From: Quisquiliibacterium transsilvanicum
GTDB taxonomy: Bacteria; Pseudomonadota; Gammaproteobacteria; Burkholderiales; Burkholderiaceae_E
Direction: 5' to 3'
DNA: 64,000 nucleotides
NCBI RefSeq assembly: GCF_014202215.1
Contig: NZ_JACHGB010000002.1
Coordinates: 558,001-622,000, forward strand
Part shown: one piece after another, positions 53,308 through 62,102 of the stretch
How the letters are laid out: the number at the start of each line of letters is the position of its first letter
How positions within the stretch are numbered: the stretch's first letter is position 1
Position numbers and translations under genes: made by a program
Notes under the pieces: model-generated
The model's database searches: none
Seen by the model: the letters and a program-made list of their open reading frames with translations, nothing else
What the model was told of the DNA's origin: nothing

Positions 53308-53393
53308 GGCGCCGCTCCCAGCATGTCGCCACTCGTCGCCTCGTCTGTCGTGTCGAAGCGTTTCACGACCTTGTTAGTCGTGTCGTTCGTCAT
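53304..53393 (-). CDS. 29-residue leader ORF coupled to the zinc-ribbon/HEPN gene
   Basis: A short ORF, MTNDTTNKVVKRFDTTDEAT then SGDMLGAAP, charged and Thr-rich. It has a good ribosome binding site (AGAGGGAACA before the ATG at 53393) and its stop overlaps the downstream start by four bases. It could be a leader peptide that couples translation or a small protein partner. It has no hydrophobic segment. No homologue is recognised. Confidence 0.5.
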   Translation of the reverse strand: MTNDTTNKVVKRFDTTDEATSGDMLGAAP

Positions 53394-53727
53394 TGTTCCC
53401 TCTTCTTGTCGTGGTCGAGCGCGCATTTCGGTGGCTTGTCTGTCATCGCGATTCCCTCAAGGAAAAGTCAGGCCGCTCTGATTACGCCAAGCAACCGTTC
53501 CAGCGGACAAGCAGGCGACTACTGTGATTATATCCAGGGTCAATGTATATCCAGAGGGGTCACGGGCATCCCGCCAGATTGCTGATGCAGACGAGTCATT
53601 TTTGCCGAGACGTTTGCACATGGCAGGACTGCGCTGAAGGTCGAGCCGTCCGGCGTGGCGGCATCGCATCGGGCCTGGCTCGATTACCTACAGGCGGAAG
53701 GTGCACCCACGGGTGACGGCAATCCAG
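53394..53727. other. Promoter-containing gap downstream of hsdR
   Basis: About 330 bases without a gene. On the minus strand a perfect TATAAT lies at 53527-53532, and a nine-base direct repeat TATATCCAG (plus-strand reading) occurs at 53529-53537 and 53546-53554. The region probably contains the promoter of the leader ORF and zinc-ribbon gene. The local base composition is lower in GC than the core. Confidence 0.5.
53527..53554 (-). promoter_or_regulatory. -10 element with 17-base-spaced direct repeats
   Basis: TATAAT is exact on the minus strand at 53532-53527. Two identical TATATCCAG units start 17 bases apart and overlap it, so a regulator recognising two same-face half-sites could block or activate the promoter. 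The leader ORF starts about 135 bases downstream. Confidence 0.5.
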
Positions 53728-56700
53728 TCATGGGATGCTCCGCCGCGCCTCCCCCCGCGCCCGCAGCGCCGCATACAACTGCACCGGCCCCAGCAGCAGC
53801 TCCTTGAGCCCCGCCCGCACCTGCCCCGAGTTCAGCGCCTTCTTGCTCATGGCCTCGTGCTCGTCGAAGGCGTCGATGATCGCGTCCAGCAGCGCGGGGT
53901 CGAAGTCGGGGGAATTGCCGAACTGCGCCGGCGTGTTGCTGGCGGCCTGCTGCACCAGGATCTCGGACGCCAGCAGCTTGCCCTTGATTCCGTCGACGAA
54001 GGCCACGGCGCCGCTGTCGCTGAACTCGCCGCCGAAGAGCTCATTGACCTTCTCGATGATCTCGTCGAGCAGGACCTTGTCCTTGTCGCGCACCTCGCCG
54101 CCGCCCGGGGCGGTCATTGGCTGCAGTTTGGCCGGGTCCTCGATCGACAGCGGCAGGTTGCGGCTGCCCTGGTCCTTCAGGCCATGCTGGACGAGCACCA
54201 CCTTGGACAGGTCCACCCCCTCGCGCTCGCGGCCGAACTCCAGCAGCGGCAGCAGCCGGCGGTAGAAGATCGCGCGCCTCTCGATGTCGGTGTTGGCGTA
54301 GTCGAAGATCTGCGACAGGAAGCTGTAAACGCGCAGGAAGGCCCCGAGGTTGCGCTTGAACAGCAGCAGGGCGTTGAGCTCGTCCTGGGCCTCCTGCTCG
54401 GCCTTGGCGTCGCTGGCGTCCTGCGCGGCCCTGAGCATCCCGGCGGCCGCCTTGTAGCGCTTGAGCAGCCGGTCGGCCACCGGCTCGATCGCCGCCGAGA
54501 GCTCGGCCTGGCTGGCGCGCGGGTTCAGGTCCACGGCCACCACGCGCTCGACCTCGTTGTCATCGTAGTGGCCGGTGGCGTCCAGCTTGGCGCGCAGGTC
54601 CAGCACCAGCGCGGGGTCGGTGACGCCGGCGAGCTCGGCGGTCTCGTAGTAGGTCTTGAAGGCCGCGAGGATCTCTTCGGGGGCGTTGACGAAGTCCAGG
54701 ATGTAGGTCGTGTCCTTGCCCGGGTGCGCGCGGTTCAGGCGCGACAGGGTCTGCACCGCCTGGATACCGTCCAGGCGCTTGTCCACGTACATGCCGCACA
54801 GTAGCGGCTGGTCGAATCCGGTCTGGAACTTGTTGGCCACCAAGAGGATGCGGTACTCGTCGGTGGCGAAGGCCTCGCGGAGGTCGCGCCCGCGCAGGCC
54901 CGGGTTCAGCGTCTTGCTGTTCTCGGTGAAGGGGTCGGGGCCGGATTCGGCGTCGTTCACTTCGCCCGAGAAGGCCACCAGCGTGCCGATGCCGTAGCCG
55001 CGGGCCTTGATGTACTTGTCGATGGCCAACTGCCAGCGCACCGCCTCCACGCGGCTGCCCACCACCACCATCGCACGGGCCTGGCCGGCCAGCAGCGGCG
55101 CCACGTTCTCGCGGAAGTGCTCGACCACGATCTGCACCTTCTGCGCGATGTTGTGCGGGTGCAGGCGGACCCAGCGCATCAGCCCCTTCATCGCCTCGTT
55201 GCGCTCGACCGCCTTCTGGTCGTATTCCTTGCCCTGGTTGGCCAGCCGGAAGGCGAGCTTGTAGGGGGTGTAGTTGCGCAGCACGTCGAGGATGAAGCCC
55301 TCCTCGATGGCCTGGCGCATGCTGTAGACGTGGAAGGGCGCGGGCAGGTTGGCCGGGCCGGCGGACAGGGCGGGGTCCGGGCGGCGCCCGAAGAGCTCAA
55401 GCGTCTTGGCCTTGGGCGTGGCCGTGAAGGCCACGTAGGTGATGCCGGCCTCGCCAGCGCGCGCGGCCATCTGCGCGGCCAGCAGGTCCTCGGTGGCCAC
55501 TTCGCCGCCGTCCTCGAGCTCGGCGAGCTCCTGGGCCGACAGCACCTCCTTGAGCTTGGCCGCGGCCGCGCCGGTCTGCGAACTGTGCGCCTCGTCGGCG
55601 ATCACCGCGAAGCGCTTGCCCTGGGTGGCCGCGAGCTCCTGCACCGCCTTGATGGCGAAGGGGAAGGTCTGGATGGTGCAGACCACGATCTTCTTGTCTC
55701 CGGACAGCGCGGCGGCCAGCTCCGCGCTCTTGCTGCCGGAGTCGCCCGCGATCACCGCCACCACGCCGACGGTGCGCTGGAAGTCGAAGATCGCCTCCTG
55801 CAGTTGGGCGTCGAGCACCGTGCGGTCGCTCACCACCAGCACCGAGTCGAAGAGCTTGTTGTTGGCCGCGTCGTGCAGCTCGGACAGGAAGTGCGCGGTC
55901 CAGGCGATGGAGTTGGTCTTGCCCGAGCCTGCCGAGTGCTGGATCAGGTACTTCTGGCCCGGGCCCTCGGCCATTACCGTGGCCACGAGTGCGCGGGTGC
56001 AGTCGAGCTGGTGGTAGCGGGGGAAGATGATCGACGCGATGATCTTCTTCTTGTCGCGCCGGGCCACCAGGTAGCGGCCGAGGATCTCCAGCCAGCTCTC
56101 GCGCGCCCAGATCCGCTCCCACAGGTAGGCGGTGCGATGTCCTTTCGGGTTCACCGGGTTGCCCGCGCCGCCATGGTCGCCCTGGTCGAAGGGCAGGAAG
56201 CGGGTGGTGGCGCCCTCCAGGCGCGTGGTCATGCGCACCGCCTCGTTGCTGACCGCGAAGTGCACCAGCGCCCCGCGCGGGAAGTCCAGCAGCGGCTCGG
56301 CCGCCTGGCCCTTGGGGCGCGGGTGGCGGTCGAATCGGTACTGGTCCACCGCATCGTCCACGCGCTGCGTGAACTGGCTCTTGAGCTCGGCGGTGGCCAC
56401 CGGCAGGCCGTTGACGAACAGCACCAGGTCGAGGGCGTTCTCGTTGTGCAGCGAGTAGCGGACCTGACGCACCACGCGCAGCCGGTTGGCCGCGTACCGG
56501 GCCTGCAGGTCCGGGTTCATGGACAGCGCCGGCTTGAATTGTGCGAGCGTCAGGGGCTGGCGCAGGCCGACGAGCTCCACGCCGTGGCGCAGAACATCAA
56601 GCGTGCCGCGGTCGTCGAGTTGCTTGCGCACGCGGTCCAGCAGCACCGCCTCGGCGGCGGCGCCGTGGTTCTTGGTGAGGGCCTCCCAGGCCTTGGGCTG

Positions 56701-56850
56701 CGTGTCCTGTACCCAGGCGATCAGGTCGGCGGGGAACAGGGCGCGGGCGCGGTCGCAGGCGGCGGCGTCACCCTCGGCGTAGAGCCAGCCGTGCGCGGCC
56801 AGGTGGGCGCAGATGTCGTTCTCGAACTCGATTTCCTTGTGCAGGCTCAT
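53728..56850 (-). CDS. hsdR: Type I restriction enzyme subunit R, HsdR
   Basis: A 1040-residue HsdR. The N-terminal PD-(D/E)xK nuclease has Asp141, Glu155 and Lys157 (ALDLV...TAELKS). The motor part follows with Walker A in HSAGSGKTNS, DEAH-type Walker B in VIADEAHSSQTG, and later helicase motifs such as FTATPKAK and ANKFQTGFDQP. The C-terminal helical region contacts HsdM/HsdS. It translocates and cuts DNA that lacks methylation on the HsdS recognition site. It is separated from hsdS by two cargo genes, GIY-YIG and an unknown protein. The start at 56850 gives the standard N-terminus MSLHKEIEFE. Confidence 0.96.
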   Translation of the reverse strand: MSLHKEIEFENDICAHLAAHGWLYAEGDAAACDRARALFPADLIAWVQDTQPKAWEALTKNHGAAAEAVLLDRVRKQLDDRGTLDVLRHGVELVGLRQPLTLAQFKPALSMNPDLQARYAANRLRVVRQVRYSLHNENALDLVLFVNGLPVATAELKSQFTQRVDDAVDQYRFDRHPRPKGQAAEPLLDFPRGALVHFAVSNEAVRMTTRLEGATTRFLPFDQGDHGGAGNPVNPKGHRTAYLWERIWARESWLEILGRYLVARRDKKKIIASIIFPRYHQLDCTRALVATVMAEGPGQKYLIQHSAGSGKTNSIAWTAHFLSELHDAANNKLFDSVLVVSDRTVLDAQLQEAIFDFQRTVGVVAVIAGDSGSKSAELAAALSGDKKIVVCTIQTFPFAIKAVQELAATQGKRFAVIADEAHSSQTGAAAAKLKEVLSAQELAELEDGGEVATEDLLAAQMAARAGEAGITYVAFTATPKAKTLELFGRRPDPALSAGPANLPAPFHVYSMRQAIEEGFILDVLRNYTPYKLAFRLANQGKEYDQKAVERNEAMKGLMRWVRLHPHNIAQKVQIVVEHFRENVAPLLAGQARAMVVVGSRVEAVRWQLAIDKYIKARGYGIGTLVAFSGEVNDAESGPDPFTENSKTLNPGLRGRDLREAFATDEYRILLVANKFQTGFDQPLLCGMYVDKRLDGIQAVQTLSRLNRAHPGKDTTYILDFVNAPEEILAAFKTYYETAELAGVTDPALVLDLRAKLDATGHYDDNEVERVVAVDLNPRASQAELSAAIEPVADRLLKRYKAAAGMLRAAQDASDAKAEQEAQDELNALLLFKRNLGAFLRVYSFLSQIFDYANTDIERRAIFYRRLLPLLEFGREREGVDLSKVVLVQHGLKDQGSRNLPLSIEDPAKLQPMTAPGGGEVRDKDKVLLDEIIEKVNELFGGEFSDSGAVAFVDGIKGKLLASEILVQQAASNTPAQFGNSPDFDPALLDAIIDAFDEHEAMSKKALNSGQVRAGLKELLLGPVQLYAALRARGEARRSIP

Positions 56851-56975
56851 CTGTCGTTGGACTCTCGCATCGTGCGCGCGATCTGTTGTGCAAACTTGCG
56901 GATCGCCCTTCTACGGACGGTCGCCGGTCGTCGTCCGTTCAGCTCTATCGCTCGATTGCACAGAGTCCGACCGGC

Positions 56976-57677
56976 TTACAAGCAATAGCCTTCATCTCTT
57001 AAACGAGCCGATAGGGCGAGGACTGACTCCGCATGGACCCGCGGTTTCGCTTGAATCCATCCAAGAGAACGATTTTCGCCCCGAGGGAACGAGGACCAAC
57101 GGCGGACCGCGCCTATCAGAGGATCGATCTCCGCATCCTTATAACTCTCAATTAAATGATAGTCTTTGCCGTTAAATCGCGCATTTTGTGTGCGTACCGC
57201 GCGCATGATCAGGACGGAATTTTGCTTGGGCGGCCTATGACGCCAGTGCGCGCTGTCTGCACGAAAGCTATCGATTGCATTCCCAACTGGAAATCCGATC
57301 GCGACGGGACAAGTGACACCTGACAATCGGACGGACGCGCCCGCGGCTGGCTCAAGCGCCAGCGAATGTCGGTACTCCAACAAAGGGGTCCCTGTGTTTA
57401 TCTGCGTGATGACGTACTTGCTGTACCGCGTAACCAACACCAAAGCTGGGAGCTCTGAAACGTAGAAAACGGCCCCTTGCGTGCGTCTTTTCTCCGCGGC
57501 GTGCTTTGCATCCGCTTGGGTGATGTGAAACGCGTCAGGGTAGTACCGCATGGACCATGTCGAGTGCCACGCGTTTCTTCCACTCCCGAGGTAATAGATC
57601 TTCCCCGTCGCAATCGACTCGACAGGATAATCACGTCCGTCCCCACGGGGCCCCTCAAGAAGAAATCGAATCTTCAT
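56976..57677 (-). CDS. Unknown 233-residue protein inside the type I RM locus
   Basis: No family recognised. It begins MKIRFLLEGPRGDGRDYPVE and has many aromatic residues and beta-like segments, with no signal peptide, membrane helix or Cys pair. It lies between hsdR and the GIY-YIG gene on the same strand and its codon use is less GC-rich than that of the neighbours, indicating recent acquisition. Position alone suggests a defence accessory or an inhibitor, but neither can be shown. The ATG at 57677 has only a weak ribosome binding site. Confidence 0.6.
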   Translation of the reverse strand: MKIRFLLEGPRGDGRDYPVESIATGKIYYLGSGRNAWHSTWSMRYYPDAFHITQADAKHAAEKRRTQGAVFYVSELPALVLVTRYSKYVITQINTGTPLLEYRHSLALEPAAGASVRLSGVTCPVAIGFPVGNAIDSFRADSAHWRHRPPKQNSVLIMRAVRTQNARFNGKDYHLIESYKDAEIDPLIGAVRRWSSFPRGENRSLGWIQAKPRVHAESVLALSARLRDEGYCL

Positions 57678-57963
57678 CTGCTGTTTCCACGGGAGCGATC
57701 GAATCCGTCGTGAATGAAGCAGGCCCAGAGACGAAATCCATACGCCTCGACCTCATTGACCGAAGGAAGACGGGTCCCCCGGTCACGGCTATGCAGATCG
57801 GAGCGGCTTCGCGTTCCCCAGCAGGCCGATCGGGGCCTCGTCGCTCGGGTAACAGGTCACGCCCCAACTCCGGTTGGTCATATAGCGGACTGCTACAGCG
57901 GCCCTCCAGGTTAGGCGGCTGTATCCGCTGTTCTTCGAACTGATTTTCGTGAGTCAGGCTCAT
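57655..57963 (-). CDS. Possible ORF starting with an hsdR-like N-terminus
   Basis: A 102-residue frame starting MSLTHENQFEEQRI, which resembles the first residues of HsdR (MSLHKEIEFENDIC) both as protein and as DNA. After about 15 codons the resemblance ends and the rest is of low information. AGGG lies nine bases before the ATG. Most likely it is the old 5' end of hsdR left behind when the unknown gene was inserted. It overlaps the 57677 gene start by 23 bases. Confidence 0.3.
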   Translation of the reverse strand: MSLTHENQFEEQRIQPPNLEGRCSSPLYDQPELGRDLLPERRGPDRPAGEREAAPICIAVTGGPVFLRSMRSRRMDFVSGPASFTTDSIAPVETADEDSISS

Positions 57964-57982
57964 CGGTGCGTACCCTGGGCCC

Positions 57983-58849
57983 TCATGCGTCCGCCGTCTG
58001 GCGCTTGACCTCGTCCAGCGTCCTGCCATCGGCGGCTTTCCAGTCCATCCAACCGTTCGCGGTGCGGCCCATCAGGGCCAGCGCCGCCATGCTGGGCGAG
58101 CGGAACAGGTGATCGCGCTGGAACACCACCTGGTCACCCTCGACCCGGTAGACGCCGGCCTGCTCCAAGTTCTGGCGAAGGCGCTCGCCGCTGGTGCCGA
58201 CGATCGAGGGCACGTTCTCGCGCCGCCCGGTGGACCCGGCGAGCACCACGAAGCCCTCGGGCGTGTACATGCCCCGGCCATTGGCGCCCGATGACCGGCA
58301 GTAGAAAATCTCCGGCGAATCTGCCTTACCAACCGGCTGGGCCACGGGCTCGAACAACGGGTAGCCCAGCGTGGACAGGAGCACGCCGCCGGTCTCGAAG
58401 ATCTCGTGGCAGTCGGCCTCCAGCGGCGGGGGCGTGTAGGGCCGGCTGCCGGCGTTGCCGTTCTCGTCCACGTAGCGCCCGGCCTTGCGCGTGGCCTGCA
58501 GGCTGAACCACTCCAGGAACAGGGTGTGGGTCTGCGTCAGACTGTTGGTGCGCGAGATCAGCACCAGCGCCCGCTGCCAGAAGTCCTTCTCCTTGTTGTG
58601 CGCGGCCAGGCGCGCGCGCAGGTCCCCGGTCTGGCCGATGTAGACCCGGGGGTCGCTGCCGTCCTCGGTCTCGCCGAACAGGAAGTAGAGCGCCACCTGG
58701 CCGCTCTCGGGCATTTGCAGGAACTCGCCCAACAGGCTGCGGGGCACCTCGATGACCTGGACGATGCGGGTCGTGAGCTCGGCGACGCGGATGCCGCGCG
58801 GGTCGCCCCCGGGCAGGAAGATCTGGATGGTCTTGGGGGTGGTGCTCAT
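57983..58849 (-). CDS. GIY-YIG nuclease family protein (with DUF4357-like tail)
   Basis: A 288-residue protein. The GIY-YIG core is at about residues 50-150: YFLFG in place of GIY, then RVYIGQTGDLRARLAAH with Tyr70 and the catalytic Arg, and later FLEW containing the metal-binding Glu. A DUF4357-like C-terminal section (residues about 190-285) follows, including MYTPEGFVVLAGS and ending WKAADGRTLDEVK. Such proteins are regularly found beside type I systems; whether they act as nucleases or regulators is unclear. The start overlaps the hsdS stop by four bases, so it is part of the RM operon. Confidence 0.88.
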   Translation of the reverse strand: MSTTPKTIQIFLPGGDPRGIRVAELTTRIVQVIEVPRSLLGEFLQMPESGQVALYFLFGETEDGSDPRVYIGQTGDLRARLAAHNKEKDFWQRALVLISRTNSLTQTHTLFLEWFSLQATRKAGRYVDENGNAGSRPYTPPPLEADCHEIFETGGVLLSTLGYPLFEPVAQPVGKADSPEIFYCRSSGANGRGMYTPEGFVVLAGSTGRRENVPSIVGTSGERLRQNLEQAGVYRVEGDQVVFQRDHLFRSPSMAALALMGRTANGWMDWKAADGRTLDEVKRQTADA

Positions 58850-60192
58850 GCTGGCTCCGCGACGGCGCTGCACACGTCGATCTGCCCGGTCACGGCGGCG
58901 GAGATCAGGGCGGCGCGGCGTTCCTTGAGGAGGTTGATGGCGCGGGCGGCGTCGGCGACGAGGGCGTCGATCTTTGCGGTTGCGGCCTCGAGGTAGCACC
59001 CGATCGACACTTGCTCGAATTGCGGCGGCACGGGCATCCGCATACCGGCTACCTGTTCACAAGTGATCGCTCCCTTCGTACTTCCCACGCCGTCGCTCTC
59101 GAAGCGCATCCACTGGTAAGCCATGTCAAAGAATCGACGCAGATACCCTACATGCACGCTCGCGGCGCGCGGTCTCACAAAGGCTATGTGCTGGTTTATC
59201 GTGGCCTCGATCAGGAGGGTCGCAGCCATGCCGCGCGTCCTCCCCTGACCGGTGATGCCGATGAGCACGGCGGGTGGGCGTACTTTCGGTAGGTGGCACT
59301 CCTGCAAAGCAAGTTCAGTGACGAACTCATCGGCCTCATTAATGAAGTCGTCGTTTACCGCTGTGCTGCTGAGCCACGGATAGCCGTTCTCTGTCCAATA
59401 TTCCGGGCGTTCACGATGCGGCGTCGATCCGTTCCCGACTTCTGCGAGAGACTTCAACGGAGAGACTGACCAGTGCTCCGGCACCTTCCCCAGCCACTCC
59501 ACCCCGGAATCTTTCATCGGCACGTTCGGGTCGAGCCCCTTGGTGACCGCGTGCGAGATCACGGCCTGGCGCTTCTCCTGCAGCAGGGCGATCAGCTTCT
59601 CCTGCTCGGCGACCAGCGCGTCGATCTTGGTGGTCTCGCCGTCGAGGAAGGCGGCGATGAGGGCTTGCTCATGGTCGGGGGGCATGGGGAGTGGCATCGA
59701 CGTCCAAGCATCCATGCGCAGTGCCTTCGTGCCGTGCCCCGCCTCGTCGATCCGTCGCGTGGACTCCTCAGCGGCGGCCTGAAGTGCGCGGGCAAGATAG
59801 GCTGGGTGCACCTTCTTGAAAGGTACGAGCGCCTTGAGGTCCTGGTTGATCGCCATCGGCGTCGTGGTGATCGAGACCGGAAACGTACGCGCCAGGATCA
59901 TGCCGCGTACGACCACGAGCACCGCCCCCGTAGGCACGAGTTCGGCGGCGCCCGCGTCAACGGCCGCCTGCGTGATGTGGTCCTCGGTGTCGTCGAGCCG
60001 TTCGCGCTTCAGGTCCTTGGCCGAGGCCCACGCAATCGAACCATCCCAGAAGTCCAGGTTGTCCTTGCTCGGCGTACCGCCGCTGCGGAGCGCCGTGACG
60101 TATTTCAGTGGCCGAACCGCCCAATGCTCCGGCACCTCCCCCAGCCACTCCACCCCGCTGTCCTTGTACGCCGGATACCGCGGGAAGCTCAT
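58846..60192 (-). CDS. hsdS: Type I restriction-modification specificity subunit, HsdS
   Basis: A 448-residue HsdS with two target recognition domains. Each half begins with a conserved segment containing [13 protein letters not shown] (residues near 11-23) or [13 protein letters not shown] (about 235-247), and each TRD is followed by a long helix used as spacer (residues 190-225 and 400-430, rich in EKL/KRRA). The two TRDs differ, so an asymmetric bipartite DNA site is expected. It shares a four-base overlap with hsdM at the start and with the GIY-YIG gene at the stop. Confidence 0.94.
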   Translation of the reverse strand: MSFPRYPAYKDSGVEWLGEVPEHWAVRPLKYVTALRSGGTPSKDNLDFWDGSIAWASAKDLKRERLDDTEDHITQAAVDAGAAELVPTGAVLVVVRGMILARTFPVSITTTPMAINQDLKALVPFKKVHPAYLARALQAAAEESTRRIDEAGHGTKALRMDAWTSMPLPMPPDHEQALIAAFLDGETTKIDALVAEQEKLIALLQEKRQAVISHAVTKGLDPNVPMKDSGVEWLGKVPEHWSVSPLKSLAEVGNGSTPHRERPEYWTENGYPWLSSTAVNDDFINEADEFVTELALQECHLPKVRPPAVLIGITGQGRTRGMAATLLIEATINQHIAFVRPRAASVHVGYLRRFFDMAYQWMRFESDGVGSTKGAITCEQVAGMRMPVPPQFEQVSIGCYLEAATAKIDALVADAARAINLLKERRAALISAAVTGQIDVCSAVAEPA

Positions 60193-61934
60193 GCCGACAG
60201 CCCTCGGATCATGTCCACGATGCGGTCGGTCACCTGCTTGAGTTCCGCGTCGATCTCCACCAGCGGCCGCGGCGGCTTGAACACGTAGAAGTGCCGGTTG
60301 AACGGGATCTCGTAACCCACCTTCGTCTTTTCCGGGTCGATCCAGGCGTCCGGCGCGTGCGGCAGCACCTCGCGCTCGAAGTAGGCCTGCACGTCCTCCT
60401 TCAGCGCCACGTTCTCGTTGTCGCGCAGCGCCGAGTCTGGCTGCGGCTTGCCCTTCTGCTTGCCCTTGGCGCCGACCACCACCTTGCCCGCCTCGTCGCG
60501 CAGCGGCCGCTCCACGGTGATGCTGCGGTAGCCGAAATCGGCGGTGTCGAAGATGCGGCTGATCGGCCGGTTGTCGTCGTCCTGCGCCTCGACGAAGTCG
60601 CCGAAGATGCGGGTGATCCGCTCGATGTGGTCCTCGCCCAGTTCCCTGCGCTTGGCGCCCAAGCTCTTGCGCATCTTGCGCCACATCGCGCTGGCGTCGA
60701 TCAACTGCACCTTGCCCTTGCGGTGCGCGGGCTTGCGGTTCGACAGGATCCACACGTAGGTGGCGATGCCGGTGTTGTAGAACATGTCGGTGGGCAGGCC
60801 GACGATGGCCTCCACCAGGTCGTTCTCCAGCACGTGGCGGCGGATCTCGCTCTCGCCCGAGCCCGCGCCGCCGGTGAACAGCGGCGAGCCGTTGAGCACG
60901 ATGCCGAAGCGGCAGCCGCCCTCGGCCGCCGGGCGCATCTTGGCCACCAGGTGCAGCAGGAAGAGCATGGAGCCGTCGGACACCCGCGGCAGGCCCGGAC
61001 CGAAGCGGCCGCTGAAGCCCTGGCGCTCGTGCTCGTCGCGCACGGCCTTCTCCACCTTCTTCCACTCCACGCCGAAGGGCGGGTTCGACAGCATGTAGTC
61101 GAAGCGGGTGGCGGGGTGGCCGTCCTCGGAGAGTGTGTTGCCGAAGGCGATGTTGGCCACGTCCTGGCCCTTGATCAGCATGTCGGCCTTGCAGATGGCG
61201 TAGGACTCGGGGTTGAGCTCCTGGCCGTAGACGGTGAGCCGGGCGCCCGGGTTGTGCTCGGCCAGGTACTCGCCGGCGATCGACAGCATGCCCCCCGTAC
61301 CCGCGGTCGGGTCGTACAGGGTGCGCACCACGCCGGGCACGGAGAGCGCGTCGTCGTCCTCGATGAAGATCAGGTTCACCATCAGCCGGATCACCTCGCG
61401 CGGGGTGAAGTGCTCCCCGGCGGTCTCGTTGGAGATCTCGGCGAACTTGCGGATCAACTCCTCGAACACCAGGCCCATCTGGTGGTTGTCCACCACGTCC
61501 GGGTGCAGGTCGATCTGCGCGAAGCGCTCGGTGACGGGGTAGAGCAGTTTCGCCTTGGCCAGCCGCTCCACCTGCGCGTGGAACTCGAAGCGCTCGAAGA
61601 TGTCGCGCACTGCGGGCGAGAAGGCCTGCAGGTAGGCAAAGAGGTTCTCGCGGATGTGGTCGGGGTCGCCCATCAGCTTGCCCAGGTCCATCGGCGAGAC
61701 GTTCCACACCCCCTTGCCGGTGATGCGCTCGATGAAGGGCTCGGGGTTCAGGCCGGCCTGGGCGCGGGCCGCGTGCTCGGCCAGCACCTTCGCCTTGGTG
61801 GGCTCGAGCACGCAGTCCAGGCGGCGCAGCACGGTGAAGGGCAGGATGACGCGGCCGTACTCGGACTGCTTGAAGTCGCCGCGCAGGAGGTCGGCGACTG
61901 ACCAGATGAAGGCGGAGAGGGCGGGTTGGTTCAC
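60189..61934 (-). CDS. hsdM: Type I restriction-modification methyltransferase subunit, HsdM
   Basis: A 581-residue N6-adenine methyltransferase. The N-terminal HsdM lead is [20 protein letters not shown]. AdoMet motif I is [10 protein letters not shown], and catalytic motif IV is [10 protein letters not shown] (NPPF). It methylates one adenine per strand of the HsdS site and with HsdS forms the modification enzyme; adding HsdR gives restriction. The GTG at 61934 was chosen because homologues start exactly at NQPALS; the open frame upstream has unrelated sequence. It is the first gene of the RM operon. Confidence 0.94.
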   Translation of the reverse strand: MNQPALSAFIWSVADLLRGDFKQSEYGRVILPFTVLRRLDCVLEPTKAKVLAEHAARAQAGLNPEPFIERITGKGVWNVSPMDLGKLMGDPDHIRENLFAYLQAFSPAVRDIFERFEFHAQVERLAKAKLLYPVTERFAQIDLHPDVVDNHQMGLVFEELIRKFAEISNETAGEHFTPREVIRLMVNLIFIEDDDALSVPGVVRTLYDPTAGTGGMLSIAGEYLAEHNPGARLTVYGQELNPESYAICKADMLIKGQDVANIAFGNTLSEDGHPATRFDYMLSNPPFGVEWKKVEKAVRDEHERQGFSGRFGPGLPRVSDGSMLFLLHLVAKMRPAAEGGCRFGIVLNGSPLFTGGAGSGESEIRRHVLENDLVEAIVGLPTDMFYNTGIATYVWILSNRKPAHRKGKVQLIDASAMWRKMRKSLGAKRRELGEDHIERITRIFGDFVEAQDDDNRPISRIFDTADFGYRSITVERPLRDEAGKVVVGAKGKQKGKPQPDSALRDNENVALKEDVQAYFEREVLPHAPDAWIDPEKTKVGYEIPFNRHFYVFKPPRPLVEIDAELKQVTDRIVDMIRGLSA

Positions 61935-62102
61935 AGGGCAGAAGTCTCGCGGTTTCCAATGGGACTGCTCGGCGAGGATAACCGAGGGCCGGGCGCACGA
62001 CGTGCGCCCGTGCACGCTAGGATTGTTCCCGGGCGAAACCCATGGATCGACGCCGACCGGAGCGCTCCTGCGAGTGTGTTCGGGAGGAGGGAGCCCCTAG
62101 GG

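Noticed and set aside
53457-53669. 70-residue minus-strand ORF upstream of the leader
   Set aside because: It includes the AT-rich promoter-like repeats, lacks a ribosome binding site and shows no family pattern.
58846-61998. One 1050-codon minus-strand frame through HsdS
   Set aside because: Its first 600 codons are Arg/Ala-rich and are an off-frame reading of hsdM. Only the HsdS part from 60192 on is real.
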